A DNA stretch of 64,000 nucleotides from Hymenobacter aquaticus. GTDB lineage: Bacteria > Bacteroidota > Bacteroidia > Cytophagales > Hymenobacteraceae. The stretch covers positions 2,046,001 to 2,110,000 of the forward strand of contig NZ_SRLC01000001.1 in assembly GCF_004765605.1 (NCBI RefSeq), read 5' to 3'. Each line of letters begins with the position of its first letter. Positions within the stretch are counted from its first letter, which is position 1. The notes beneath the pieces are model-generated. The model was not told the DNA's origin and did not search any database. It saw only the letters and a list, made by a program, of their open reading frames with translations. Position numbers and translations under genes: made by a program. Below, one piece after another: positions 35,947 through 44,756 of this stretch.

Positions 35947-36732
35947 ATGTCATTTCTCAAATCGGATACGCCCGTTGATGTCGTCAAGCACCTGCTGGTG
36001 ATTGGGGCCGCGGGGGCGCTGCTGCTGTTCGGCTTCTTCTTCGTGTACCTGCCCATCACCACCAACCACGGCGAAACTATCGTGGTGCCCAAGATTACGG
36101 GCATGAAGCAGGAAGCCCTGGAAGACTACCTCGACGAGCGGAACCTGCGCTACTTCGTGGACGACAGCAGCTACAACCCGACCATCGCGCCCTTCACCGT
36201 ACTGACCCAGGACCCCGCCCCGGGCGAGCGGGTGAAGGAAGACCGCAAAATCTACATCTCGGTGAGCATGAAAAACCCGCCGGTGATTAAGATGCCCAAG
36301 CTGGTGGACGGCTCGGTGAAAAACGCCCAGATGATTCTGAAAAGCTACGACCTGGTGGTCGGCGAAATCAAGCTGGTGCCCGATCTGGCCCAGAACGCCG
36401 TGCTCAAGCAGCTGGTGAACGGCAAGGAAATCGCGCCCGGCGCCCCCATTGCCAAAGGCACCCGCGTGGACCTAGTAGTGGGCGACGGGCAGGGCAACCA
36501 GGAATTCCCGGTGCCCAATGTGGTGAATATGCCCCAGGATGAGGCCGCGACGCTGCTCGTGGGCCAGGGCCTGCAGGTGGGCGAAATCTTCTACCAGCCC
36601 GCCGAGGAAGGCCAGACCGACGGCACCGTGGTAAAGCAGCGCCCCGTGCCCTCACCCGGCGCGACCATCCGCATGGGCCAGCTCGTCGACCTGTGGATTG
36701 CCGGCGAGGCCCCGCTTAAATCGGTGGACTAG
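35947..36732 (+). CDS. PASTA-domain membrane-anchored protein
   Basis: A 261-residue protein: short cytosolic N-terminus, one membrane helix (HLLVIGAAGALLLFGFFFVY, residues 15-34), then three extracytoplasmic PASTA repeats, each with the pattern VPxhxG...A...L...L, at about 46-112, 116-182 and 187-255. PASTA domains bind peptidoglycan fragments or division proteins. There is no kinase or transpeptidase domain, which is usual for this stand-alone type in Bacteroidota. It follows the D-Ala-D-Ala-ligase-like gene after the palindromic element, and both could bear on the cell wall, though transcription is probably separate. Confidence 0.85.
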   Translation: MSFLKSDTPVDVVKHLLVIGAAGALLLFGFFFVYLPITTNHGETIVVPKITGMKQEALEDYLDERNLRYFVDDSSYNPTIAPFTVLTQDPAPGERVKEDRKIYISVSMKNPPVIKMPKLVDGSVKNAQMILKSYDLVVGEIKLVPDLAQNAVLKQLVNGKEIAPGAPIAKGTRVDLVVGDGQGNQEFPVPNVVNMPQDEAATLLVGQGLQVGEIFYQPAEEGQTDGTVVKQRPVPSPGATIRMGQLVDLWIAGEAPLKSVD

Positions 36733-36761
36733 CTACCTTTTAGCCGCCACTTATTCTCTGA

Positions 36762-36797
36762 CAAAAGACCTTTTCGGCGCAACCGGAAAGGTCTTTT
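36762..36797. terminator. Intrinsic terminator after the PASTA gene
   Basis: Arms AAAAGACCTTT and AAAGGTCTTTT around a CGG-rich loop, with a short T-run, directly after the PASTA gene. Confidence 0.8.
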
Positions 36798-36898
36798 GCG
36801 TGTAGGCTGAACCAAACCCCGGCCCTTGTCCTTGCAGAGAGTCAGCCCGTTGAAATATTCCGTGGGCTGCCCACGTTTGGCTTCCGTAACTTGCCCTT

Positions 36899-38788
36899 AT
36901 GACCCGTTCATTACGCTTACTACCGTCTTTGTTGCTAACGGCCGGCCTGCTGCCCCTGGCCGCCCGGGCCCAGGTGCTGGGTTCCCTGACCAGTGACCCC
37001 AGCCGGGCTACTGCGCCGCTGCCGGCCACGGCCAGCCGGGCCGCCGCCCTGACACTGCCCTTCTTCGACGATTTCTCGACCCAGCGCGAGGGTGCGCCGG
37101 CCGTGGAGCGCTGGCAGCCGGGCGGCGGCACGCTGGTCAACAACCGCTTCGTGCTGGCCCCGCCCTCCCGCGGGGCCGTAACCTTCGACGGCCTCAACGG
37201 CAAAGGCCAGCCCTACGGCAGCTTTTTCAGCGACACCGACACGCTTACCTCCCAGCCCATCGACCTGGGTGGCCTCACGGCGGCCAGCAACGTGTATCTG
37301 AGCTTTTTCTGGCAGGCCGGCAACATCTTCTCGGCCCCCACCAATGCCAGCAGCTCCCGGCCGGTGTTCATCCAGCTCGAATTTCTGGGCAATGACGGGC
37401 TGTGGCGGCAGATCTGGCAGCAGCGCAGCCAGGGCGTGCGCACCGGGTTCCGGCAGCTGCTGTTCCCGGTCACTGACGCGCGCTACCTGCACCCGGGCTT
37501 CCGCTTCCGGTTTCATACCTCCGGCAACCAGTCGAACGTGGACAACGACGACGCCTGGAGCATTGACTACGTGCGCCTGGACCGCAACCGCTCGGCCGCC
37601 GACTCGACCAACCGGGATATTGCCACCAGCCGGCCGCTGGGCAGCCTACTGAAGCGCTACACGGCCATGCCCGTGTGGCAGTTCAACGCCAACCCGACGC
37701 CGGCCAACGAGTTGAACAACGTCATCGGCACCACCATCAACAACCTGGGGCCGGGGCCGGCCAGCACGCCCGTCGACTGGCTGGGCACGGTGCAGGTGCT
37801 GCCCGCCGGCCCGGTGGCCACCACCGCGAAAGGCGGCGCCAACCTGGACCCGCACCGGCGCCAGGTGCCGGCCACGGTGGATGCCCGCAGCCTGAGCATT
37901 CCGCTGACGCCCGAGGAGAAAATCCTGCGCCACTCGCTCTACCTGCTCACGGGTGAAACGGCCAACTCCCTGACCGTGCGCAACGACACCATTTCGCGCG
38001 TCACGGAGCTGAAAAACTACTACGCCTACGACGACGGCACCCCGGAAGGCACGCTCAGCATCGAGCGGTTTTCGAGTGCCGGCATCCGCTACCGCGCCTA
38101 CCGCTTCGATTTGAACAAGCCCGACCAGGTCCGCAGCCTGCGCCTCTACCCGATTCTGCCGGCCGCGGCGGGCCGCGTTATTTCGGCCAACGTGTGGGAC
38201 GACGTGAGCGGCAAGCCCGCCGCCACGCCCAAAGCCACCCAGAGCATCACCATTCCCAACTCCCTGCCGGCCGGGCAGAACTACATCGACATCATTTTCT
38301 CGGCTCCCGTGCCGGTGTCGGGCACGTTCTACGTGGGCTACGGTCACGGGCAGTTTGGCAATTCCGTGGTACCCTTCGCCCTGGACCTGAACAACGCGCC
38401 CCCGGACGGCTACTTCCTCAAAAACACGTTCGGCACCTGGGAAAACGCGGCCTTCGACTATTCCAGCGTGGGTGGGGCCCCTTCCGGCTCCGTCATCATG
38501 CGGCCGGTAATGACCAACAACCTGACCGTGACGGGCACCACCGAAGCGCAGACGGCCGCCGCTTACGCGCTGTACCCCAACCCCAGCGCGGGCCTGGTGC
38601 GCGTGGAAGGTGCTTACCGCCAAGCCGCCGTGCTCGACGCGCTGGGCCGCACCGTCTGGACGCAGCCGGCGGGTCAGGCCCGGGACGGCCAGCTGGATTT
38701 GCGCCAGCTCCCGGCCGGAGTATACTTGGTACAGCTGACCGTGGCTAATGGGCAGCTCGTGCACAAGCGCCTGGTGCTGGCCCGGTAG
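36899..38788 (+). CDS. Secreted T9SS cargo protein with C-terminal sorting domain
   Basis: A 629-residue protein with a Sec signal peptide (LLPSLLLTAGLLPLAARAQ, cut after Ala) and a type A type IX secretion sorting domain at the end: YALYPNPSAGLVRV near residue 561, GVYLVQLTV and the basic tail VHKRLVLAR. The body is rich in Asn, Thr and aromatic residues, as in beta-sandwich extracellular proteins (FFDDFST near the N-terminus, ISFFWQAGN, a DNDDAWSIDYVRLD stretch that recalls MAM- or lectin-like folds). No enzyme motif is seen. It would be exported through the outer membrane and anchored or released. The sorting domain places the genome in Bacteroidota. Confidence 0.85.
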   Translation: MTRSLRLLPSLLLTAGLLPLAARAQVLGSLTSDPSRATAPLPATASRAAALTLPFFDDFSTQREGAPAVERWQPGGGTLVNNRFVLAPPSRGAVTFDGLNGKGQPYGSFFSDTDTLTSQPIDLGGLTAASNVYLSFFWQAGNIFSAPTNASSSRPVFIQLEFLGNDGLWRQIWQQRSQGVRTGFRQLLFPVTDARYLHPGFRFRFHTSGNQSNVDNDDAWSIDYVRLDRNRSAADSTNRDIATSRPLGSLLKRYTAMPVWQFNANPTPANELNNVIGTTINNLGPGPASTPVDWLGTVQVLPAGPVATTAKGGANLDPHRRQVPATVDARSLSIPLTPEEKILRHSLYLLTGETANSLTVRNDTISRVTELKNYYAYDDGTPEGTLSIERFSSAGIRYRAYRFDLNKPDQVRSLRLYPILPAAAGRVISANVWDDVSGKPAATPKATQSITIPNSLPAGQNYIDIIFSAPVPVSGTFYVGYGHGQFGNSVVPFALDLNNAPPDGYFLKNTFGTWENAAFDYSSVGGAPSGSVIMRPVMTNNLTVTGTTEAQTAAAYALYPNPSAGLVRVEGAYRQAAVLDALGRTVWTQPAGQARDGQLDLRQLPAGVYLVQLTVANGQLVHKRLVLAR

Positions 38789-38870
38789 CCGGCTTCACCC
38801 ATTCTTCAGTTGAATTGGCTATTGTTGCGGCCTCCAACGTACTTTTTCATTTATCATCCGCTCCTACCCT

Positions 38871-39170
38871 ATGAACGACATCACCCCCGAAGAGCTGAAG
38901 CAGCGTAAGGCCGCCGGCGAGCAGCCGATTATCCTGGACGTGCGCGAAACCTGGGAAAACGAAGAGTCCCGCATCGACGGCAGCCAGAATATTCCGCTGG
39001 GCACGCTCCCCGATAAAATTGCCGACCTGGAAGAGCTGAAAGACCAGGAAATCATTGTGCATTGCAAGGGCGGCGGCCGGTCGGCCACGGCCAAGGCCCT
39101 GCTCACCCAGCACGGCTTTACCCACGTGCGCAACCTGCTGGGCGGCATTACGGCCTACCAGGCTCAGTAG
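38871..39170 (+). CDS. Rhodanese-like sulfurtransferase
   Basis: A 99-residue single rhodanese domain. The active-site loop is VHCKGGGRSA, with Cys at about 63 and Arg in the CxxxxxR arrangement; ILDVRETWENEESRIDGSQNIPLG is the N-terminal substrate loop. It can move sulfane sulfur between thiols. No signal peptide, so cytosolic. It stands alone; a terminator follows. I see no link to the DndC-like gene 30 kb away. Confidence 0.9.
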   Translation: MNDITPEELKQRKAAGEQPIILDVRETWENEESRIDGSQNIPLGTLPDKIADLEELKDQEIIVHCKGGGRSATAKALLTQHGFTHVRNLLGGITAYQAQ

Positions 39171-39194
39171 CGCCCCCGTTATTCTCCGCTTTCG

Positions 39195-39230
39195 AAAGCC
39201 GGCTTTCTGCACCGCAGAGGGCCGGCTTTT
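39195..39230. terminator. Intrinsic terminator after the rhodanese gene
   Basis: Arms AAAGCCGGC and GCCGGCTTT with a following T-run, 25 bases after the rhodanese stop. Confidence 0.85.
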
Positions 39231-39285
39231 TTGCGCGCCAACTTTTTTCAGACTGATAACGAATACGTTATAGAGAATAAGTAAA

Positions 39286-39305
39286 TTTAATTGTACACAA
39301 TTAAA
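39286..39305. promoter_or_regulatory. Probable OhrR operator
   Basis: TTTAATTGT-AC-ACAATTAAA is a perfect palindrome of the TACAATTnAATTGTA type bound by OhrR/MarR repressors. It lies 37 bases upstream of the ohrR start, where it should cover the promoter of the ohrR-ohr pair and give autoregulation. Confidence 0.7.
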
Positions 39306-39342
39306 CATTGCGCAATCAAACGCGTTATACCTGCATCATCCT

Positions 39343-39792
39343 ATGAGTAACCCGAGCGAACATTCTTCTGCGGCCCTTCTTCAGCTGGAAAGCCAGCTGT
39401 GCTTTCCGCTCTATGCCGTGTCGCGCCTGCTCACCAAGGCCTACCAGCCCTACCTGCAGGCCCTCGACCTGACCTACCCGCAGTACCTGGTGTTTCTGCT
39501 GCTGTGGGAGCACGGCGAGCTGACGGTGAAGGCCCTGGGCGAAAAGCTGCTGCTCGACTCGGGCACGCTCACGCCCCTGCTCAAGCGCATGGAGCAGAAA
39601 CAGTGGCTGAGCCGCCGCCGCGACCCGCGCGACGAACGCTCGGTCATCATTGCCCTGGCACCGGCGGGGCGGGCCCTGCGCGAGCAGGCCTGCCACATTC
39701 CCGAGCAGCTGTTTGGGCACCTGGGCATGTCGCCGCAGGAATTTGAAACGCTCCGGACCCAATTGCACACGCTTCTTCTCAAGCTCTCCTGA
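39343..39792 (+). CDS. ohrR: OhrR-type MarR family repressor
   Basis: A 149-residue winged-helix regulator. LESQLCFPLYAVSRLLTKAY at residues 15-34 holds the reactive Cys20 that OhrR uses to sense organic hydroperoxides; LTVKALGEKLLLDSGTLTPLLKRME is the recognition helix region, and RRRDPRDERSVIIAL the wing. Oxidation of Cys would release the operator at 39286-39305 and de-repress the ohr gene 41 bases downstream. Length is standard for the family. Confidence 0.9.
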   Translation: MSNPSEHSSAALLQLESQLCFPLYAVSRLLTKAYQPYLQALDLTYPQYLVFLLLWEHGELTVKALGEKLLLDSGTLTPLLKRMEQKQWLSRRRDPRDERSVIIALAPAGRALREQACHIPEQLFGHLGMSPQEFETLRTQLHTLLLKLS

Positions 39793-39833
39793 TCGGCGGG
39801 CTGTTTTTTACCAATTCCCCTTTTTCTACTCCG

Positions 39834-40268
39834 ATGAAAATCGAAAAAATCTTCACGGCGCAAGCCAAAGCCAAAGGTGGCCGCGACGGCCAGGTAACCA
39901 CCGCCAACAACGTGCTGACCGTTGACCTGAGCACGCCCAAGGAAATGGGTGGCCCCGGCAAAGCGGGTGCTACCAACCCCGAGCAGCTGTTTGCCGCCGG
40001 CTATGCCGCCTGCTTCGAAGGCGCGCTGGGCGTAGCCGCCCGGCAGGCCCAGGTGAAGCTGGAAGGCGTGACGGTGGAAGCCTTTATCGGCTTTGGCAAG
40101 GCCGAAGACGGCGGCTACGGCATTTCGGCCGACCTGCACGTGAACATTCCCGGCGTGGAGCAGGCCCAGGCCGAGCAGCTGGTAGAAGCCGCCCACGGCA
40201 TCTGCCCCTACTCGCGCGCGACCAAAGGCAACATTGAAGTAACGCTGAACACGACCACCAACGCGTAG
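39834..40268 (+). CDS. ohr: Organic hydroperoxide resistance protein (Ohr)
   Basis: A 144-residue OsmC/Ohr-family peroxidase. Cys60 (GYAACFEGAL) is the peroxidatic and Cys124 (GICPYSRAT) the resolving cysteine; ATNPEQLFAAGYAAC is the Ohr hallmark. It reduces organic hydroperoxides with lipoylated-protein electrons in the cytosol. It follows ohrR by 41 bases, forming a classical pair. A second ohr gene lies at 52688-53137 without a regulator. Confidence 0.92.
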   Translation: MKIEKIFTAQAKAKGGRDGQVTTANNVLTVDLSTPKEMGGPGKAGATNPEQLFAAGYAACFEGALGVAARQAQVKLEGVTVEAFIGFGKAEDGGYGISADLHVNIPGVEQAQAEQLVEAAHGICPYSRATKGNIEVTLNTTTNA

Positions 40269-40282
40269 GCAGCACGCTGGTG

Positions 40283-40322
40283 CGCCGGTCGTCGGGGGCC
40301 TTACCGCTCCCGACGACCGGCG
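40283..40322. terminator. Hairpin after ohr
   Basis: Arms of 14 bases (CGCCGGTCGTCGGG and its complement) around a 12-base loop, followed by a TTGTTGTT stretch. Likely an intrinsic terminator of the ohrR-ohr unit. Confidence 0.65.
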
Positions 40323-40365
40323 TTGTTGTTCCTATTCTTTTCCTGCTTCCCCCACAAACGCAGCT

Positions 40366-41364
40366 ATGAAAACGAAAGTCATCCGGCTGGCCAGCCGCCC
40401 CCAGGGGTTGCCCACGGCCGCCCAGTTCCAGTTTGATACCCTCGACCTGCCCGCAACCGGCGCCGGCCAGGTGTTGCTCAAGACCCGCTACGTGTCGGTC
40501 GACCCCTACATGCGGGGCCGCATGAACGAGGGCAAATCCTACGTGCCGCCGTTTGAGGTAGGCGCGCCCCTTGCCGGCGGCGTGGTGGCCGAGGTAATTG
40601 AAAGTCAGCACGAAGCTCTGCCGGTGGGCAGCGTGGTGGTCGGTAACCTGCCCTGGCAGGAATATATTCTTTCCGATGGCAAGGGCCTGAACCGGATACC
40701 CACCGACAAGGCCCCGGTGAGCTACTTTCTGGGGCTGCTGGGCATGCCGGGGCTCACGGCCTATTTCGGCCTGCTCGACATCTGCCAGCCCAAAGCCGGC
40801 GAAACCGTGGTGGTATCGGGGGCGGCCGGGGCCGTGGGCCTGATTGTGGGCCAGCTGGCCAAGATTCAGGGCGCGCGGGTGATTGGCACGGCCGGCTCCG
40901 ACGAGAAGGTAGCCTACCTGCGGCAGCTGGGCTTCGACGAGGCCATCAACTACAAAACCACGCCCGACATTGCCCAGGCCCTGGCCGCGGCGGCCCCGGC
41001 CGGCGTCGACTGCTACTTCGACAACGTAGGCGGCGCCATCACCGACGCGGTGTACGATTTGCTGAACAAACACGCCCGCATTGCCCTGTGCGGCCAGATT
41101 TCGAGCTACAACGACACCGAAACGCCCGTGGGCCCGCGCCCCGAAACCAAGCTGCTCAAAACCAGCGCCCGGCTCCAGGGGTTTATCGTGGGCGACTACT
41201 TCAGCCGCTGGCCCGAGGGCGTGCAGCAGCTCACCGAGTGGTATAGCCAGGGCAAGCTGCAAACGGAGGAAACCATTACCGAAGGCTTCGACCAGATTCC
41301 GGCCGCTTTCCTGGGCTTGTTCAAGGGCGACAACACGGGCAAAGCCATTGTGAAAGTCAGCTGA
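40366..41364 (+). CDS. NADP-dependent oxidoreductase of the zinc-free MDR family
   Basis: A 332-residue medium-chain reductase of the CurA/YncB and leukotriene-B4-dehydrogenase group. VSVDPYMRGRM near residue 45 and the Rossmann-fold stretch VVVSGAAGAVGLIVGQLAK near 146 are the hallmarks; YFDNVGG near 223 also fits. Zinc ligands are absent. Members reduce alpha,beta-unsaturated ketones or aldehydes with NADPH, including lipid-peroxidation products, which suits the ohr gene upstream. Substrate not known. Confidence 0.88.
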   Translation: MKTKVIRLASRPQGLPTAAQFQFDTLDLPATGAGQVLLKTRYVSVDPYMRGRMNEGKSYVPPFEVGAPLAGGVVAEVIESQHEALPVGSVVVGNLPWQEYILSDGKGLNRIPTDKAPVSYFLGLLGMPGLTAYFGLLDICQPKAGETVVVSGAAGAVGLIVGQLAKIQGARVIGTAGSDEKVAYLRQLGFDEAINYKTTPDIAQALAAAAPAGVDCYFDNVGGAITDAVYDLLNKHARIALCGQISSYNDTETPVGPRPETKLLKTSARLQGFIVGDYFSRWPEGVQQLTEWYSQGKLQTEETITEGFDQIPAAFLGLFKGDNTGKAIVKVS

Positions 41365-41369
41365 ATTCA

Positions 41370-41459
41370 TTTCACGCAGGGTCTCGCAGTGGCTCGCAGG
41401 GGACCATTGCACAACACTGCGAGACCCTGCGAAATCCACCCGCGAGACACTGCGTGAAA
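41370..41459. repeat. Three-arm repeat with mutually exclusive hairpins
   Basis: The arm CGCAGGGTCTCGCAGTG (41375-41391) pairs perfectly with 41415-41431, while TTTCACGCAG plus GGTCTCGC (41370-41387) pairs with 41442-41459 with one mismatch. Only one hairpin can form at a time. It fills the gap before the monooxygenase gene. The CGCAGGGTCTCGC-type unit may be a dispersed intergenic repeat. Confidence 0.6.
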
Positions 41460-41476
41460 CCCCTAAAAAGTCCATC

Positions 41477-41785
41477 ATGACCAATCAAGCAGATATTTAC
41501 TGCGTAGCAGCCGAGTGGCTGGTGCAGCCCGGCCACGAAGCAACGGTGCGCCGCCTGCTGCGCGAAGCCGCGGCGGCCGTGCGCCAGCACGAGCCCGGTA
41601 ACCTGGTGTACACCGCCCACGAGTCGGCCGACGAGCCGGGGCGCTTTTTCATCTATGAGCAGTACGCGAACCAGGACGCGCAGATTGCCCACCGCGCCGC
41701 TGCCCATTTCCAGGACTTGGTGCTGGGCCAGATCGTGCCGTTGCTGGCCGAGCGCAAAACCACGTTTTACCGCCTGCTGGCGTAA
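41477..41785 (+). CDS. Antibiotic-biosynthesis-monooxygenase (ABM) fold protein
   Basis: A 102-residue dimeric ferredoxin-like ABM domain: VAAEWLVQPGHEATVRRLL at the N-terminus, GNLVYTAHESADEPGRFFIYEQYAN in the middle and a conserved His (AHRAAAHFQDLV). Relatives such as YgiN are quinol or small-aromatic monooxygenases, others are heme- or stress-related. It lies among redox genes; substrate unknown. Confidence 0.8.
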   Translation: MTNQADIYCVAAEWLVQPGHEATVRRLLREAAAAVRQHEPGNLVYTAHESADEPGRFFIYEQYANQDAQIAHRAAAHFQDLVLGQIVPLLAERKTTFYRLLA

Positions 41786-41822
41786 CGCTTTTTCCCTTTT
41801 CCATTCTGTAAAATAACTCGCC

Positions 41823-42503
41823 ATGAACATCTTAATGGTATTGACGTCCCACGACCAGCTGGGCAACACGGGTCACAAAACCGGCTTCTGGCTGGAAGAA
41901 TTTGCGGCCCCCTACTACGTCTTCAAAGATGCCGGCGCCACGCTGACCCTGGCCTCCCCGGCCGGCGGCCAGCCGCCCCTCGACCCCAAGAGCGACGACC
42001 CCAGCGCCCAGACCGACGCTACCAAGCGCTTCAAAGCCGACCCCGAGGCCCAGCAGGCCTTGGCCTCCACGGTAAAGCTCGACAGCGTACAAGCGGCCGA
42101 CTACGACGCGGTATTCTACCCCGGCGGCCACGGTCCGCTCTGGGATTTGGCCGAAGACAAAAAGTCGATTGAGCTGATTGAAACCCTGTACGCCGCCGGC
42201 AAGCCCGTAGCGGCCGTGTGCCACGCGCCCGGCGTGCTGCGCCACGTGAAAGCGCCCAACGGCGAGCTGCTGGTGAAAGGCAAAAAAGTGGCCGGCTTCA
42301 CCAACTCCGAGGAAGCCGCCGTGCAGCTCACCGACATCGTGCCCTTCCTGGTGGAAGACATGCTGGTGCAGGCCGGCGGCCACTACTCGAAAGGCGCCGA
42401 CTGGCAGCCCTACGTGGTGCGGGAAGGCAACCTGATTACGGGCCAGAACCCGGCTTCCTCGGAGCCGGCGGCCGAAGAATTGCTCCAGCTGCTGAAGAAG
42501 TAG
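41823..42503 (+). CDS. DJ-1/PfpI (Hsp31-like) family protein
   Basis: A 226-residue class I glutamine-amidotransferase-like protein. The nucleophile elbow AVCHAPG holds the catalytic Cys near residue 139, followed by GGHYSKGADWQP with the likely His. YPGGHGPLWDL and a Glu near 18 (KTGFWLEEFAAPY) complete the Hsp31/YajL-like site. Members are glyoxalase III or deglycase/chaperones that deal with methylglyoxal stress. Cytosolic, no signal peptide. A strong terminator follows. Confidence 0.88.
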   Translation: MNILMVLTSHDQLGNTGHKTGFWLEEFAAPYYVFKDAGATLTLASPAGGQPPLDPKSDDPSAQTDATKRFKADPEAQQALASTVKLDSVQAADYDAVFYPGGHGPLWDLAEDKKSIELIETLYAAGKPVAAVCHAPGVLRHVKAPNGELLVKGKKVAGFTNSEEAAVQLTDIVPFLVEDMLVQAGGHYSKGADWQPYVVREGNLITGQNPASSEPAAEELLQLLKK

Positions 42504-42523
42504 CTTGCCCCGCCGTACGCGGC

Positions 42524-42571
42524 AAAAAGCCCCGGCTGCTCTGATCTTCAGAAGCAGCCGGGGCTTTTTTT
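42524..42571. terminator. Intrinsic terminator after the DJ-1-like gene
   Basis: Arms AAAAAGCCCCGGCTGCT and AGCAGCCGGGGCTTTTT around a CTGATCTTCAGA-like loop, with a seven-T run. Confidence 0.92.
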
Positions 42572-42689
42572 GGCGGGTGGGCGGCGGTTTGTGTTGCAGA
42601 AGCGGCGGTTTGTATAGCTCGGCCGCCGGGCCCGGGCGGCACCTTTGTAGGGTAAAAAAAGCACCTCATTTTTTCCTTACCAGCACAGT

Positions 42690-43685
42690 ATGAGCACCAT
42701 CAAGAAAGTAGCCCTGGGCAGCCAGGGTCTGGATGTACCCGTCGAAGGCCTGGGCTGCATGGGCATGACGGCCGGCGTGAACGGCATGAGCGTGTACGGC
42801 GCGGCCGACGAGGCCGAAAGCGTGGCCACCATTCACCGGGCCCTGGAGCTGGGCATCAACCTGCTCGACACAGCCGACCTCTACGGGCCCCTGCTCAATG
42901 AGCGGCTGGTGGGCCGGGCCATTGCCGGCCGCCGCCAGGAAGTCGTTCTGGCTACCAAATTTGGCTTTGAAGTCGATGACCACGAAGCCTGGACGGGCGG
43001 CTACAACGGCCGGCCCGAGTACGTGCGCAAGTCCATCGAACGGTCGTTGCGCAACCTGGGCACCGACTACGTGGACCTCTACTACCTGCACCGCCTCGAC
43101 CCCAACACGCCCATTGAGGACACCGTGGGGGCCATGAGCCGGCTGGTGGCCGAAGGCAAAGTACGCTTCCTGGGGCTGAGCGAGGTGAATGCCGACGTAT
43201 TGCAGCGCGCCCACCAGGTGCACCCCATCACGGCCCTGCAAACCGAGTATTCCCTTTTCGACCGGGGTGTGGAGGAAGACGGCATGCTGCAAGTTACCCG
43301 GGCCATGGGCATCGGCTTTGTGGGCTACTCGCCCCTGGGCCGCGGCTTTCTGTCGGGCGACATCAAAAGTCCCGACGACTTCGAGGCCAACGACTCGCGC
43401 CGGTTGTTTCCCCGCTACCAGGGCGAGAATTTTTACCGGAACCTAGCCCTGGTCGAGAAGCTGCAAGCCCTGGCCCAGGCCAAGGGCGTAACGGCCGCGC
43501 AGCTGGCTTTGGCCTGGGTGCTGGCCCAGGGCGTGGTAGCCATTCCGGGCACCAAGCGCCGCAAGTACCTGGAGCAGAACGTGGCGGCCGCCAGCCTGAC
43601 GCTCAGCCCCGCCGAGCTAGCGGAGCTCGAAGCCATTATGCCGGTGGGCAGCTCGGCCGGGGCCGCGTATCCGGCAGGTTTTTAA
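42690..43685 (+). CDS. Aldo/keto reductase
   Basis: A 331-residue AKR of the YajO/Tas-like group. [21 protein letters not shown] near residue 54 supplies Asp and Tyr of the catalytic tetrad, ATKFGFE the Lys and [13 protein letters not shown] the His. The C-terminal [18 protein letters not shown] binds NADPH. It reduces aldehydes and ketones; substrate unknown. An AraC-type regulator follows 88 bases downstream on the same strand and may control it. Confidence 0.92.
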   Translation: MSTIKKVALGSQGLDVPVEGLGCMGMTAGVNGMSVYGAADEAESVATIHRALELGINLLDTADLYGPLLNERLVGRAIAGRRQEVVLATKFGFEVDDHEAWTGGYNGRPEYVRKSIERSLRNLGTDYVDLYYLHRLDPNTPIEDTVGAMSRLVAEGKVRFLGLSEVNADVLQRAHQVHPITALQTEYSLFDRGVEEDGMLQVTRAMGIGFVGYSPLGRGFLSGDIKSPDDFEANDSRRLFPRYQGENFYRNLALVEKLQALAQAKGVTAAQLALAWVLAQGVVAIPGTKRRKYLEQNVAAASLTLSPAELAELEAIMPVGSSAGAAYPAGF

Positions 43686-43773
43686 TCCATTGCGGTGACT
43701 TTCCGGCCGGCCGCGGGTTGAAAGCATAACTGCCTTCAGCCTGCGGCTGGCCCAACTGTTTTCCTCCCTCCCG

Positions 43774-44688
43774 ATGAAATCTATTGCCAAAGAATTCCTG
43801 GTTCTGAACACCGTCACGGACTACACGCGCTTCTACGGTCTGCCCGCGCCGGCTCACCCGCTGCTGACGGTAGTAGACCTGGAGCAGGCCCGCTGCCTGC
43901 CGCGCATCACCACGCCGGTGGTGCAGCAGCTCTACACCGTGTCGTTGAAGCGGGGCCTCAAGGGCACCATCATCTACGGCCGGCAGTCCTACGACTTCAG
44001 TGAAGGCCTGCTGTTTTTTCTCGGTCCGGGCCAGGTTTTCGCGGCCGATGACACGCTGGATGCCTCGGAGCTGAGTGGCTGGATGCTGATTTTCCACCCG
44101 GACTTGTTGCTGAAGCATCCGCTGGCCAAGAAAATGGCCAGCTATTCCTTTTTTTCCTACCAGGCCCACGAGGCGCTGCACCTCTCCGCCAAGGAAGAAA
44201 CCCTGCTGGAAGGCCTGCTGCGCGGTATCCGGGCCGAGTACGACCAGGCCATCGACGCTTTCAGCCAGGAGCTGCTGGTATCCCAGCTCGACGTGCTGCT
44301 GAGCTACGCCAACCGCTTCTACCACCGGCAGTTCCTGACCCGCCGCACCGCCGAGCACGACCTGCTCACCCGCTTCGAAGAACTGCTCATGGCCTACTTT
44401 GCCCAGAATGGCAGCCAGCCCCTGCCCACCGTGCAGCACTTTGCCGACGCCCTGCACGTGTCGCCGGCCTACCTGAGCGACATGCTGCGGACCCTCACCG
44501 GCCAGAACACCCAGCAGCACCTGCACCACGCCCTGATCGAGAAAGCCAAGTACCTGTTGCTCAGCACCTCCCTATCGATCAACGAAACGGCTTTTCAACT
44601 CGGCTTCGAGTATCCGCAGTACTTCACCCGCCTGTTCAAAAGCAAAACCGGCCTGACGCCCGCCGCCTTCCGGCTGTCGGCGAATTAG
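43774..44688 (+). CDS. AraC-family transcriptional regulator
   Basis: A 304-residue protein with an N-terminal cupin-like sensing domain and a C-terminal pair of helix-turn-helices: VQHFADALHVSPAYLSDML near 228 and INETAFQLGFEYPQYFTRLFKSKTGLTPAAFR near 268-299, the classical AraC signature. The ligand is unknown. It follows an aldo/keto reductase gene, a common pairing in Bacteroidota. It converges with recQ. Confidence 0.92.
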   Translation: MKSIAKEFLVLNTVTDYTRFYGLPAPAHPLLTVVDLEQARCLPRITTPVVQQLYTVSLKRGLKGTIIYGRQSYDFSEGLLFFLGPGQVFAADDTLDASELSGWMLIFHPDLLLKHPLAKKMASYSFFSYQAHEALHLSAKEETLLEGLLRGIRAEYDQAIDAFSQELLVSQLDVLLSYANRFYHRQFLTRRTAEHDLLTRFEELLMAYFAQNGSQPLPTVQHFADALHVSPAYLSDMLRTLTGQNTQQHLHHALIEKAKYLLLSTSLSINETAFQLGFEYPQYFTRLFKSKTGLTPAAFRLSAN

Positions 44689-44756
44689 CCATCTGAAGCA
44701 CCCATATTGTCAGGCCCATTTTGCACTGACAACCAAAAACTGACAACCCCAAATAC

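Noticed and set aside
29658..38764. Long minus-strand open frames opposite core genes (for example 29658-30527, 34085-35521, 37646-38764)
   Set aside because: They are antisense to genes with clear family motifs, are rich in Gly, His, Gln and Val as expected from reversed GC-rich codons, and show no domain.
38871..39170. Rhodanese as a sulfur donor of the DndC-like operon
   Set aside because: It lies 26 kb away in the core region with its own terminator; nothing in the sequence links the two.
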